NCBI RefSeq assembly: GCF_003597395.2
Contig: NC_133770.1
Span: forward strand, 27,102,537 to 27,166,536
DNA: 64,000 nucleotides
Source: Chelonoidis abingdonii
Taxonomy: Eukaryota; Chordata; Testudines; Testudinidae
Direction of reading: 5' to 3'
Shown here: piece after piece, positions 1 through 12,800 of the stretch
Layout: each line of letters begins with the position of its first letter
How positions within the stretch are numbered: the stretch's first letter is position 1
Position numbers and translations under genes: made by a program
The notes under the pieces: generated by a model
The model's input: only the letters and a program-made list of their open reading frames with translations
Told to the model about the DNA's origin: nothing
Database searches by the model: none

Positions 1-110
1 AGTTAAGGGCTTGATGAAAAAAATATTAGATTAAATTCTTTGGCCTGTATTATGTGTGCGGTCAGATGAGATGACCCCTTCTGGCCTTAAAATCTATGAA
101 TCATATGAAT
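1..110 (+). mobile_element. CR1 LINE 3' tail (truncated by window edge)
   Basis: The stretch at about 38-110 follows the turtle CR1 3' end pattern: a degraded GTCAGACTAGATGA-like segment, then CCCTTCTGGCCTTAAAATCT and a short ATGAATC repeat. The same tail, more decayed, closes the CR1 copy near 52.28 kb. Only the end of the element lies in the window. Confidence 0.65.
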
Positions 111-464
111 CTAAAACTAGCTCAGTGGTCTTTAAAATAAAGAGGAGATTGAAGTAATATTGCAAATGAAGATAGTAAGGTTTGAAGGAACAGATGCACT
201 AGGGTAAGAAAGGGAACCAAAGGAATTTAGGTAAGATTTCTATAGTAGGACTGTGTTTAACCAACAGAATACATCTTGAAGGAAAATAATAGGAGTGACT
301 ACTACGAGCAGGACTTTTTCTAATGAATTCAGCAATTATTTAGGAAGAAAAAGGTATGGATTGGGAAGCACTATAGTTCTAATTACTAGTTAGTTAGTAT
401 TAATTAATTCAGGATACTGAACTAGATGGACCTTTGGTTAGGTCCAGTACGACAATTCCTGCTT

Positions 465-467
<3 letters not shown>

Positions 468-502
<35 letters not shown>
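468..502. repeat. (CT)n microsatellite
   Basis: A run of CT dinucleotides with one TTTCT interruption. The Glu-Arg repeat in the opposite-strand frame here is only a translation of this microsatellite. Confidence 0.95.
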
Positions 503-504
<2 letters not shown>

Positions 505-2584
505 GGGCTCTGGATATATGGCACCAAACTCCTTGGGACTGGAGTGCCCTAAATAAGGACATGTTTCCTTGTCTAGTAATGATAATGTAGAAGCTACAGT
601 CAAATAGCCCAGTTCAGTAAGGTACTTAATGATGTGCCCAACTGAAAGCACACGAGTAGACCCTTTTTGTAGACTTCAGTGGGACTATTCAGATGTCAAG
701 TTAGGCATATTCCTAAGTGTCTTGCTCAGTCAGAGATGAGGATCCTGCAAACATTGGCTTCAATGGGGCTAAGCACAGGACTAAGTAGAGGTTTGGGGAG
801 AGGGGTGTCATGACTTGATGAAAGAGAGAAACGCTAAGGTTAAGAGGAGAGGACAAGACTCACAATAATAATGACACATTATGGTTAGCAATGTAAATAT
901 ACATCATGAAGCTTCTTCAAGCTTTTATATATATTGGCATTTCTTAACACTATCTAATCCCCCAAAGCAGGTATTTTTTGTGCATGTGTTCATTAAAGGG
1001 TAAGGGTACACAGCCAAGGCAAACAGTGCCAGCAGCTGCTCAAAGCCCTCTGCTTCCAGGATGACACAAGGTATGAGGCTGTTCTTTGACATGCTTGTCC
1101 CAACCTAACCCACACTCTGGCAGCAGGCACAGAGACAGAGGTAACTCACATCTGGATTCTGCCACTCCAGCAGCACCACAGACTGAAAGGTTCAGCTCAC
1201 TGGTAGCTTCTGGTTTATTCCAGGAAGATCCTGTTGTTTCTCCTTTCTCTTGTCAATCCCACTCCCATTAAATTGAAAGCAGGATCAAGTGTTGCTTACA
1301 AACAGTTTTCTGTAATTACTGTTCATGAAATGTATATCCATCCACCTGGCTTCCTGGTATATGACACTCAGATGGCATGCTTCTAGGGAGCGGGCAGGGG
1401 ATTAGGTTCAAGTTCTCAGATACTGGAGTGATGTGCATGATACCAGAACCTATGGTAAATAGGGCAGAACAGAGAACCATAAAGAGAGCTCCTAATGAGA
1501 ATCAACAGGTGATCCCAGTACAAATCAGCTAAGAAATACTTTTTGTTTCACACATTTAGCACCTCTGATGTTCTTTAAAAAATTGTGTCTGCATGTTAGA
1601 TTAGCCCCTGGGGTAGGTCTGCCTTGTGTGACTGACACAAAAGAGGCAGCTAATCCAAGTCAAATTGTTTTTCCCCCTCTAAAGAACACTGATAAACTCA
1701 CCATTAGAACTGCAAACCCCTCTGGGCTCTGTCAATCTCCCTGCTATTTAATCCTAAATGAGGTATACTTTATCAATTCATTCCATGCTATGACCTTGCT
1801 CAAGGTCAGACTAGGGTCTCCTTACAAAGCAGGGGGCCATTATTGCCTATGACTCACTTAGGAAGCAACAGCAGGTATTGAGAGCAGTACACCCATAGAC
1901 TGGTAGCAGTTTTTCGTAGCAATACATACCCTTCCAAGAGGTTAATTTACTCAGTAAGAGGATATTCTCATTCTTAAATAATATTTTAAAAGCTGGGACT
2001 TCATAGTGAGCATTTTCTTTTCTGTTATTTTTTTAAAATGAGATTAAATCAAGGTGGGGTTTTTTTCATTAAATCCTGTTTATAGGAAATCTTATTTAAA
2101 TTAATGCCACTCTTTTTGCACATCTTTCAGAGTCAAAGAAGAAAGCAAATCACATGGTAAAGTTATTCTGTATGTTATCATCAGTGGAGATGAGCCAGCC
2201 TTCCTGCTGTTTGTTGTTGCATCTGTCTACTGAACAGTAGAAAAAGAGAGAGAGGGGGAAGAAATGTCCCACTCTGGGGAGCTGTTCAGATCATGACAGT
2301 TTGCAAAACTTGCTGCTTGAGAGATGGGCACAGCAGTGATTCAACCCTCTGCAGCCTTTCACCTCTGGCAACCCAAGTCAACACAGGGCTTTCCTAGTGC
2401 TCTGTGATGCGCTGGCTATATGGGACAAAAACCATCCAGTGTACTTGGGGTAGCTGGTAGATCACCTGTGAAGCATTACAGTTCCAGCAGAATGGCAGCA
2501 TCTCTGGAATGTTGGAACTTCAAAGAACAATGCAGCTTGTAACAACAAGCCACAACCAAGCTTGCATTAGCAGACTGCTGCAGG

Positions 2585-2653
2585 GAATTCCTGGCCCCAC
2601 TGAAGTCAGTGGAGTTTGGTCCTAGACTTCAATAGAGCCAGGATTTCATCCCT
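2585..2653. repeat. Short imperfect palindromic repeat (GAAGTCAGTGG core)
   Basis: The left arm CTGGCCCCACTGAAGT is nearly the reverse complement of the right arm ACTTCAATAGAGCCAG. It belongs with similar units at about 21.2 kb and 59.4 kb. Confidence 0.6.
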
Positions 2654-4479
2654 TGTACATCCCTTGTGCATTGCCTGGCCTTGTACCTTCGATCAACCAT
2701 AAAATGCACTAGCAGCTGACTAATTCATTCCAGAGGTGGTTTATTACTATTAGAATAGGGGTTGATAGTTTTAAAAGGTCCTTGTTTAGGGCCATGTTGT
2801 GACCCCTTTGCTCTTGTTGCAATGTGGCTGCTAATTGTCTACAGCATTTAACTAAAAAGGTCTGGGGTTTTTCTTTTAATATATTTCAGTAGGTGGCTCC
2901 CAGCTGTGCTCTGCTGGAATTTGGTGTATGGCTGAGAGCTTATCAGAAAGGCCCCACTTGGCACCAGGCTTCGGGCAAGATTTTCAAAGCTGCCTAAGTG
3001 ATGTGAAAGCCTAACTGCCATTAGAAAACAGTAGAACTTGGGGACTGAATGCTCTGGTCTGTTAGATAAGTTATGCAGCATAATGTGAATTTAAAATGGG
3101 CAGAGCAACCCGCCTGGAAAATTCCCCCATGTAGAAGACTCTCCGGCTAGTTTAACACTGTCAGAGGTGGCACAGCCACCACCATCAGAAAGAGCAGAAC
3201 CACCTCCTCCACCAGCAGCATAAAGTGTGAAAAGCAGGCTCTGTGTCAGGGGAGAGGGCATCGTGGCGCAAGGTTCTGCTATGCCCAATTCTCTGCCAGC
3301 AGAAAGTCTTTGCCAGCAGCATAACTTAATGCTATCTCCCTGCAGAGCAGCATCAGGGGACCTGTGACTGGGTCCCTGTCAGCATCCCAACTCCACTGTT
3401 GACAGGGCAGAAGTGAGGCCTGGGTGTCCAAATACCCTACGTAGCTTTAAAAATTCCTCCCTCTGTGTTCACTGGCATATCTCATCAGGACCCAGAAAAT
3501 GCAAGGGGAACCAGCAGTGGGGCAGCTAAGTCATATATCAATTCTTTGGGTCCCCTGTTAGCTAAAGTTATGTAACACAAATGGGCAGCTCCAGAGAGGC
3601 CCAAAGGCTGGACAAGCAGTGGGTGTTTGTAGGACCAGGAAGGAGCTGCATCAGCAGAGCTGAGTGGTGAAGCTTGTCCTCATTGTGCCTAGCTAGCATT
3701 ACCAGTCCCCTACTTTCATGAGCATGAAAAAAAAAATCATTCAGATAAAGGCAGAAAATGTAAAAGAGCTCATGAAAAGCCACTATTCAATCAAAAAGCG
3801 GTTTTGATGTTGCACTGTGTCACATCATGATGAACATATCAAAGCTGGGGGGGTTTTAAAACGAAAAATGTAAATTGTCCTATCTAAACTCATCAAACAG
3901 ACTAAAGCAACGAGAAACAAGTGTAGCAACTGTCCACCCAGTGCATAAGATAGCAGTCATAGCAAATCTGCCACCATCAACATTGTTTTAATCATTTCAT
4001 ACATTTCTTACTAAAATGGGAAATGAAAACAAGGTAGGTTTTTTTTTTTGTTTTTTGGGGTTTTTTTTGCCAGGGTTAGGGTGTATTGGCAGAGCAGGGA
4101 AGAGCAGTGGAGTTGGGAGGAACTAGCAGAACTGGGAGTCTAGGGAGATTAGGGTCAAATTGCCAGAGCGGAAGGTGCAGAGGGTTGCGGTGCACTGGCA
4201 GAGCTTGGTGAGGCCATACCTCTGTAGACTCCACCCTGAACTAGGGCAAGAAATAGAGCAATTCTAGGCTAGGGAGGCCCCACCATGCAACACTGGTAGC
4301 CCAGAAAAGGTGGGGAAGGTGCTGAAGGCTGCACCAGGGAGGAAGGCTGATGCTGGGAGTGGTGATGGGAGTTAAGGCTGCTCTAGTAGCCAGGAGCTGT
4401 ATACCTACTCCTCCCTTTGGGAGCTGAAAGCCCAAAAGAGACTGCTATGAACAGGATATTAGCAAATCAAGTATAGCTG

Positions 4480-5160
4480 TCTAAGCCAGCAGCCAAGCCC
4501 CAAGCAGAAGAGTTCCAGTCTGGCAGGAAGTTACCCAGGGGAAAGTGTAACTTGGGGGAGATCAACAACTGGGCTGGACACTTTGACAAACTACTAAGGC
4601 TCTGAGTCAGGATCCAGTGGGGTGCGTGGGCCCAGGTCTCACTACCTGGCCCCGCCTACTCCTTTGCATCAGCAGAACCTCAAAGGGACTGATAGGAGTG
4701 CTCAGGACGGATTGATGATAGAATTTCTCCAGGACCCTCCGGAATAACTAAGATGGCAGAAACTGTAAGGCCAGGGCCTGATCACTAGGCCAGCAGATCT
4801 TTGGACTGTCCTGCTATAAAACTGGAGAATATGGGCATTTAGGCGCTTGAGCCTAAAAGATACTTGAGACAGAGGAAAAAAGAGGGGAGGCGAGGTTGTA
4901 GAGATGGATCTAGGTAAGTGGTTAAAATGGGTTGCATAGAATCAACAGCAGCAACAACAGACCCAGTTGTTTTAGCAGCTGGCAATGGGACAACAATGAC
5001 AAGATCCGCAACAACAACAGCAGGCTCAGAGGTCTGATCCCAAGAGACAGTGGGACCAAAGGGCCTAACCCCAGGGAGTGAGTGCAACTCTCAATGAGAG
5101 CTGTCACACTGAAGGGGGTTACTCCCACGGACCGTACAGAGTTGAGAGTGCACGGGTTTC
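4480..5160 (+). pseudogene. Broken gypsy/ERV-like leader and start of a gag-like frame
   Basis: From an ATG at 4904 a frame runs through a glutamine-rich tract encoded by repeated CAG/CAA codons (about 4943-5025). At least three in-frame stops interrupt it. The arrangement of a leader, a short N-terminal segment and then poly-Q resembles the start of gag-like proteins of turtle LTR retrotransposons, as I recall them. No protease, reverse transcriptase or integrase follows, so this is an isolated internal fragment. An unrelated CAG-rich stretch is the main alternative. Confidence 0.4.
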
Positions 5161-5492
5161 CTTACACATAATCCCCCCTCCCTTCAATGCAGTCCCATGC
5201 TCCACCCCTCTCCTACTATGCTGCTGCTACTAGCCCTCCCCTCCCCTCCCTTCACATGTTTTAGTCTCCCCCAGAATTAAATTGCCACCCATGACTCACA
5301 AATTTTAGAAACCTCCAGTCATCCAGTCCAAAACACCTTTTGTCTTAGGTGGGGTCTTGTAATTAACTTATTCTTCATTACTTTATTTGAAGGCTGAGTT
5401 TATAGCCATTAATCTCAGAGAGGTATGTGAGTCATCCAGGCATCAGTACCTCTCATCTTAACAGTACAAGGCAGCAGAAGGCTACTTTCTTT

Positions 5493-5638
5493 TGGGGGAT
5501 CTATAACTCAGGAACTAATATGTCAGATGACCTCAAATTTGGATCATTAATGCTAACCCAAACTCCATTGAGACACACCACATTTCAAAGCTGCCCAGGT
5601 AACCATTCAGATTTTACAGTATTTACAGGAGTCAATCA
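5493..5638 (+). repeat. Diverged direct repeat, copy 1
   Basis: The segment containing ATAACTCAGGAACTAATATG, then CCTCAAATTTGGATCA and GAGACACACCA, recurs in diverged form at about 5898-6052. The family is not identified. It looks like an old interspersed repeat. Confidence 0.6.
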
Positions 5639-5897
5639 TTAAAGGATAGAAAATGGTGGGAATGAAAATCCTCTAGTCATTTTTCTGTATTTGTGTACGT
5701 GCACAGTAAAAAAAAATTACATTTCTTAAACGTTATTCTCAATTTGGGTGTCTCAAAGATTTAGTTGGTGTCATGCACTATCTTGAGAAAAACAGACTGA
5801 AACAATTTTGACCTGCATCACATCAATAGTTTGATCACTAGTTCTTGTGCAAAAAACCGCCAAAAAGCACTAGAAACCTTTTGGAAAACAGTTATTT

Positions 5898-6052
5898 GGG
5901 GGAAAAGGGTTATAACTCTACAACCTGTAGCTCAAATTACCTCAAATTTGGGTCACTAACTCTACCCTGCATCTTCCTGAGGCACACCAAGTTTCAAAGG
6001 AATCCAACTAAGCATGCCAGTTTTAGAGGACTTCCAGTGATCAACCTTCAAA
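5898..6052 (+). repeat. Diverged direct repeat, copy 2
   Basis: It shares, in the same order and spacing as copy 1, a TATAACTC block, CCTCAAATTTGGGTCACTAA, GAGGCACACCAAGTTTCAAA and a final TTTTAGAG/CAATC segment. The two copies start about 405 bases apart. Confidence 0.6.
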
Positions 6053-6059
6053 CTGAAGT

Positions 6060-7140
6060 CATGATGCAATCTTAACTATGGTGGTGCTGCCATGCCACTA
6101 TGACCAATGCAGAGAGATATTTCTTGACATGTATGTAACTACAGATCACTATAACAGGAAATATATATATTTCATTACCCATATATGACCCCATATTTTT
6201 AACCTGGATTTCTAATTTATGCACAAATTTTGTGTACGCATGTGTATGCAACTGTCATATAAACAAAAGAGACGTTTGCACACTGAAATGGGCATCTACA
6301 TGTGTAAAATGGGAAAGTATGACCATAAACAGCTTTCTATACCAATGAAATACCCAGGATAAAAGATAAAGAAATGCCTTTCTGCACATGAAACTACTTG
6401 TTTTGCACATGCAGATGTATCTCTGAGCACTGACATGTAGGTTTAATGCAAGCAGCAAGTGCATGCTCATATTCTGTGTCCTTTTACATTTATTGAGTTA
6501 GCCAGACCACAAATGCATATTTGATATTAAATTTACTCTTCAGTTAAGTGTTAAATCATGTCCCTAGTTTACACATTAACTTTTAATACACAAATTATAC
6601 TGAGAATAGCACTGTTAGATAAAGAGCATCTATAGCTGTCTCTCAGGATTTGACCCAGAGTATTTATCTGAAGAATAAGATGTGTGACACCATTATTTCC
6701 AGCATCCAAAGGATCAAATGCATAAATTCCTCATGAAAGAGACGATACATACCATCAAACAAAGGTTCATATAACAACCTCCAGAGGAATTTAGGTGGAT
6801 TTTCTTTGCAAATTGGCAAAAGGAAAAACAAAACATATCAGATTCAAAAGTAGAGCAAATGTAAATGAGATCTAGCTGGACAGGCAGAATTCTATTGTAA
6901 CTGCCTTTTCTGTTTTGCACAGTTACCACGAATTTGAACAAGCACTCTTCAGGAGCATTATTAGCTTCACGTGCTAGAATGGCTTAGCTCTCACAATTCT
7001 GGAAGAAGATAGAGAAAAAAAACATGCAAACAACACCAAATGCAAGGTTGTTTAGACGCATAGAAGAACATGGCCCTGATTTTGATGTTGGTGTGCACTA
7101 ATGTGGAATATAGTGATATTCGTATCCTAGAAGCATGTTC
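6060..7140. other. No gene or recognised repeat seen
   Basis: AT-rich sequence with only short chance frames. No tRNA, splice-bounded exon or element end was recognised. Confidence 0.55.
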
Positions 7141-7148
7141 ATGTTAAA

Positions 7149-7467
7149 GAAAGGGAATGTCTACACTGCAGCTGGGAGCTTGTTTCCCAATGTGGGTAGG
7201 CAGATATGCTAGCTCTGCTTGAGCTAGTGTGCTAAAAATAGCAGTGTAGCTGGAGGTCACATAGGCAGCAGCTTGGGATAGTTGCCTGCGTACAAACCCA
7301 CCTGGACCCTCCGGGTATGTACTTGGGTAGCTAGCCCGAGCTGCCACCCATGCTACCCCCAGCTACACTGCTATGTGCAGCACCAGCTTGAGCGGAATTA
7401 GCATGAGTCTGGCTACCTGCGCTGGGAAGCATGCTTCCAGCTGCACTGTAGACGTAGCCTAAGTGTT
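7149..7467. mobile_element. Non-autonomous DNA transposon (hAT-like MITE)
   Basis: Inverted ends: GTCTACACTGCAGCT near the left and its near reverse complement AGCTGCACTGTAGAC near the right. The 8-bp flank ATGTTAAA is present identically at 7141-7148 and 7468-7475 and fits a hAT target-site duplication. There is no transposase frame. Confidence 0.65.
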
Positions 7468-7475
7468 ATGTTAAA

Positions 7476-9632
7476 ACAGAGCTGGCTGGGAATCAATTTT
7501 CCACGATGGTTAGGAATGCCTCTGGGCAAGTTATGATAAGTGGCTGTTTCAGTCTCATTGCAATAAATTTCTGTTCATCCAATGTTTCTGGGACTGTATA
7601 TTCTGCCCAACCCACCGCTCCATTCAGAGAGCAACACTTACTTTGCTGCTGCCCAGGTTACACTTGTTCAATGGATAGAAAAAGAGCCTCCATCATAGTT
7701 TCACACCTTCCACCAGTGCTAAGTTCAAGAAAATACATATATTGTTAAGAAAGTGGCATTTACATTGTTATCAGCCAAAATGTATTGAACTCCCGTGGTG
7801 TAATTTGCAGTCAACTGCTGGTGACTCCCTTTGGGGAGAGAGGGGGCCGGAAGTGTTGCAGTTTAAGAAGATGATGCTTTGTGAGGTATTGTCAAGTGGA
7901 GTAGAAAACAAAATGGGCAAACCCTTCCCCTTATGAAATAATCCTTTAACAATACAGGCAGAGTCTGGAGAAAATATCTCATCAGCTATTGCCAGAATAC
8001 CCAAGAGTTTTCTTTTGCTCCTGATCCCTCAGTGATGTAAAATATTGTCCTCTGAAGTTCAAAGTCTTCCCTGAGGTGCTCTGACTGCACCCAAAATGCT
8101 TATTTGCTGGCAATGAAATATATCAAGAGGTATCTCATTGCAGAAAAAGGACTGTTAAAATGATGGCACAACAGTGTGGTGTCAACAGAGCCATAGGAGA
8201 AGGGGCATGCCCATTGGTGGGTACAGATGGGTAAGTAATAATTAACAATATCCATGCACACCTAAAACACACATCTAATTTCATTTTCTACTGGTAGATT
8301 TGTTTTGATTAAGGAATAAATTGCAAGTGCATAAAAAGCCTGGTCAGTGTTAGGTATAATTGGATATATTTATTGCTGGGCGAGTAGAAGAGCAAACTCA
8401 ACATCTGCACTCCTAGCTGGAAACAGCATGGGCATAGTCAGGGTACCAGTGTGCAGTGCTTAACAACACAGGAGCTTTGGCATGTGGCCTTCTGTGCTGT
8501 GACCACCAACATATGTTTCTACTCTAATGAATGTCAAGCTCATTTAGAAAAAAAAAAATTACATCTATCGAAGTCAAACAGCCAGCCTTGTAACCAGCCT
8601 TTGGGATATAGTTCAGCCGTGTAACCAGACAATGGAATAGCTCCAAGTAGTTAAAAGATACAATGGGCTCTGTTAAAGTCAGTATAGGTCAGCAGTTATC
8701 ACAGTTCCTCCCTGTACTTTGAATAATAGACTGCAGTATCGCAGATACTACTAAGAGCAAATGCTGATTCTGAATGGTGACTACTCTAGATATTCAGCTT
8801 CCACTCTTTGGAATTTTCTCTTTTTTAGTTGAATATTCTGACCAACTTTTGCAAACACTTTTTTGGGGCCCTGATCCAGGAAAACAAACTTCAGTGCTTG
8901 CTTAAATTTAAGCACCTGAATCATCCCATAGACTTCAATGGCACTACTCAAATGCTTTAAATTAAGCATGTGCTTAAATGCTGCACTGGAACATGACCTA
9001 AGACTTTCCACATTGCAGCATATTGGGTGCATTCAGCCACCTTACCAACCCAGATCCTGCTGCCATTAATAGAACTCCCCATAAAATCAGTGTGTTCAGG
9101 ATCAGGCCCAAAGTCTGTATAATGGATCACCAGAATGCGTACTTTTAAAATAGCTTCTGAGTGCTACATCTGATTTTTGTTTTAAGGACAAAAGGGAAAA
9201 TATTGATCATATTGTGTGAAAGAGAGTTAATAGTGGAAAAAATAGGGCCTATTATATGATTTATAATAGCTATTTTGGTGCATTTGTTTGGGTTTTTTTA
9301 AATTCTTTCCTTTAGCTTTCTTACTTCTAAACTGCCCCTCCCCAGGCCTTGCGGACAATGTGGGTCTGGAATGCCCCAGGAAGTGTACTTTACATGCTAT
9401 TCTTCAAGCTAATGCAGAGAGGAACCAGCACTAGGATCCCATCTCCTCTCCAGGCCTCCTTGGGGTGATCTTTGACCATTTCACCCCTCAAGGTTTTAGA
9501 CAGAAGCAGTTCTCACCAGCAGGATTATAACTGGGGCTGGGCAGGTAGCAAGTCTCCTTGTATTCTTCTGAACCCTCTCATGTCCCAGTACAAAAGTAAG
9601 ACACATTCTGGCCCTTTTTTGAGTAAGCGTCT
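7476..9632. other. No gene seen
   Basis: Mostly unique sequence plus the palindromic unit at 8866-8994. No convincing exon was found on either strand. Confidence 0.55.
8866..8994. repeat. Imperfect palindromic interspersed repeat
   Basis: It begins GGGGCCCTGATCCAGG and carries paired TTTAAGCA/TGCTTAAA arms around CCCATAGACTTCAATGG. This is a hairpin-type repeat family spread through turtle and other amniote genomes. A related piece lies at about 60935-61035. Confidence 0.6.
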
Positions 9633-9657
9633 CTCTCTCTCTCTCTCTCTCTCTCTT
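9633..9657. repeat. (CT)n microsatellite
   Basis: An uninterrupted CT run of about 12 units, immediately upstream of the MITE at 9665. Confidence 0.9.
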
Positions 9658-9664
9658 TTCTATC

Positions 9665-9897
9665 TAGGGTGACCAGATAAAATCGGGACCCTGATAAAAT
9701 CGGGACCCTCCTGATATTTGAGTGGTTGTCCCACGTCCCGACCAATCTTTGGTCAGGATGCAATTTGTCCTGATATTTCGTTCCGCTGGCAGCACTGGTT
9801 TGGGGGATTTTTTTGTATTTTTTGCTCTGCCGGTAGATCACCTCTCCCTCTCCCCCCATGTGTCCCAATATTTTCTTCATCTCATCTGGTCACCCTA
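9665..9897. mobile_element. Tc1/mariner-type MITE
   Basis: Terminal inverted repeats GGGTGACCAGAT (9667-9678) and ATCTGGTCACCC (9884-9895) are perfect. They are flanked by TA on both sides (9665-9666 and 9896-9897), the expected Tc1/mariner duplication. The element has no transposase. Confidence 0.8.
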
Positions 9898-12800
9898 TTT
9901 CTGTCAGAAAAGTTTTGAGTTTGAGTCTCGTATGGCAGAGGGACAGAAGGAATCGGAAGATGCAATTTGGCATTTAATGTTGAAGAACTCAGTTATCAGT
10001 CATTTATCTACAGTGCTTCAGAGATTTCTAAATGCCTTTTGGCTTTTTGGTTTCTGTGTTAACAAAAATCAAACCGTGGTTGAAAAGCATTATCCAATTA
10101 AACAGTTTTTAAGAGATCTGAACGAACTAAAATTCCATTTTTGGAGAGGCTAACATCTTGAAAACAATAGAATAAATAAATAAACTATGGACATTTGGAA
10201 ATAACATTGGAGAAATGAGCTATTTATACAAAGCTGAAGTGAGTCATTTATATACTGGGTCAGATCCTTAGCTGGTGTAAATCAGCATAGCTCTATTCAA
10301 GTCAGCGGCGCTACACCATTCACCATTTGTCATTTTTAGCAGAGATTTGTAGCTGTGGTGTTGTGATTTGTAGCTGTTACTCATAAAAGCTTTATTGGCT
10401 TTCTCGGACTGGCTTTCCAACATCTGACAAAGACAATTAATTGTAGGAAACGTTATAGAAACCTACTCTGAGACTTCATATAAGTGCCCACACTTATTGT
10501 TTAGGTTTACTGCTCCAATTTTCAGTCTTGTTGAAAGTTTGCTTTGGTATTGCTCGTTTTTTAAGACTAAAGGAACTGTGCCCAAATTTACTGTAATGGA
10601 GATAAAAGTTCTTACCACAGGAAGCCACTACATGGTCTTGAAGAAAATCACGGTTCCTTGTAGCAAGTATTCCCACATGTGATTAGTGACTGACCCTTAT
10701 CATGCCTTTCCATCCTAGCCAATATCAGTTGAGATATTTCCTGTTTTCTGTGAATAGTAGGAAAGATATGGATCTTTTTATAGAAAACACCAGTGGGTTT
10801 GCAATCCTTCTGGTAAAGAGGCTAGAGTTTGAAAGAATAAAATCACAGGGTACATATTTCAGAATTTCAAGAAGGACAGTTTTTCAGGAAAAGTGATTAA
10901 CTAGGGACTCAGAACACCTAGACCTCCCGCAAAGTTTCAGGCAAGTCACTTGATCTGTTTCTGATCATTAAAATGTGATAATACTACCACCCTATATCAT
11001 GGGGATACTGTGAGATAAGTCCATAAAGTCGCTCAAGAGGAATTCAGTTATTGCAAAGATTGGTGCCTTATAAGTACCTAGACAGATTCATCAACATGAG
11101 ACTTCTTTCTACCAATGACAAGAACTATAGGACAAAATGTGAAAAAGGAGGGGACACATGTTAAAGGTAAAGATCATGATTCAACAGATTTTTTTTTCTT
11201 ACCTTGGGTTGGGTGATTTGGCCCTGCCCTATCACTCTTGTCAACTCCTGGTACATGAACTGACTTTCATGGACGTAGCATCTCAGGTTATGATATCAAC
11301 AGAAGATGCCAAAATGCATGGGAAGAGCTGTGACATGATTTACCAGTGATACACAGATTGAAAATGAATCAAGAGGACATGAAATAGGTTGAATTCTACA
11401 GCAAGTGTGAGTCTTCATCTGGAACAACATATCTAATCCATACTGATAAACCAGGGCAGGAGAATTTTTTATCAAGATGTATCTAGCTATCATAGCTTTA
11501 CACTGCTGCCCATCACCCTAGTATTATTTTGAGCACCTTTCATTTGCAACCAATAGCCATAATGAAATCCTTAGTGGACTTCATGGAGTCTCTGGTACTT
11601 CTCCCTTTGTGGGGTCAGAACTGTGCTTGGGGTAGGCGGGTTTTGTAGATGGATAAGAGGCACGGGATATGTGTAGAACACAGAAAATCAGAGGTATGTG
11701 TCAATGTGAACTACAAACTGGCACCTTGAGATTTCTGGGCCTGAGCCAATGCAGTCCATGGGCTCAGGCCCATGGACTTCAGTGGATTTTTGCTCCAGGA
11801 CCTCCTCTATACCAGAAATAATTACCTAAACTAAAAGATCTCAAAGCTCAAAGAGGTCCTGAGTATTCCTAGAAGAAGAAGACACTGTGAGGCTCTTCCT
11901 TAATCATTTGCATTTCCTGCTCATGAGATAGAATTCAGGCTGTATCCCAAGAAAGCTAAAGACTAATTTATTTCAGCACTTGAGATGGCTGCTTTCAATT
12001 ACTGACCAAAGATGTCATGATTTACATACCTCTGATTTTTATGTTGGCATCCATGTCTCAGAGGATTGTTTGATGTGGAGTAAGTTATTCACAGATGTGA
12101 AATGAATGAACTTCAATGCACCATTTTCACATCTTTGAATCAGTTTAGTTTTACACATCTACATATTCCTTGTCATGTACAAGCATTAAAGACAAGCTGA
12201 GTTTAAGACTGTGTAGTAGAATTCTTTTAATCTGTCCCTTTTTATAGTGAGCTACAACAGCCTCCCAGTTGCTGCACATTACTCCAGATACCAGTACTCA
12301 GACTCACACACTTCCCCCACCCCCAGCTCCTCAGACACACAAATCTCTCGCCAGACAGGAAAATAGAATGGGACTGAGAATCTTTGTCCTTCGGAGAGGG
12401 CCACTTAAAGAGTATTGTTTTTCTTGTTTCCAGATCAGGGTAAGGGATCACTTCCAGAATCGTGGGCAGTGAGAGATTCTTCTCTTCCAAGCCTCCAGCC
12501 CAGAAAAGGGATCTCAAATGTGGGGCTAGGAAATTCTGCCCTTTGGCTGCCAAAAGATTTTTCTCTCCCTTCCACAGAAGACCCCTCTTCCCTCAAGATT
12601 CCTAATGGTGAGTGACCAAGTCTGAGGATCTCTGTGGGCCAAGAGGAATCTGATCCAATCTGTGTCACAGCTGTCATGTCCAAGCACAGGGGAAGGCAGG
12701 TGATGGGGCTGGAGTCAGAACCATTATTAGGATTTGGAAAGAGATCTACACTCTGAATGTTAATTTTGGTAAGATACAAACATCACAACCTCCATCCATT

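Larger units (their letters stand above)
111..4440. other. No gene seen; mostly unique AT-rich sequence
   Basis: I see no exon with convincing splice sites and no long conserved frame. The stretch includes a CT microsatellite (about 468-502), a short palindromic repeat (about 2585-2653) and T-rich tracts near 4040-4070. Open frames of 60-100 codons occur on both strands but show no domain or motif. Confidence 0.6.

Noticed and set aside
9722..10153. A 143-codon frame
   Set aside because: Its first part is the TA-flanked MITE at 9665-9897 and the rest is unique sequence with no domain or splice signal.
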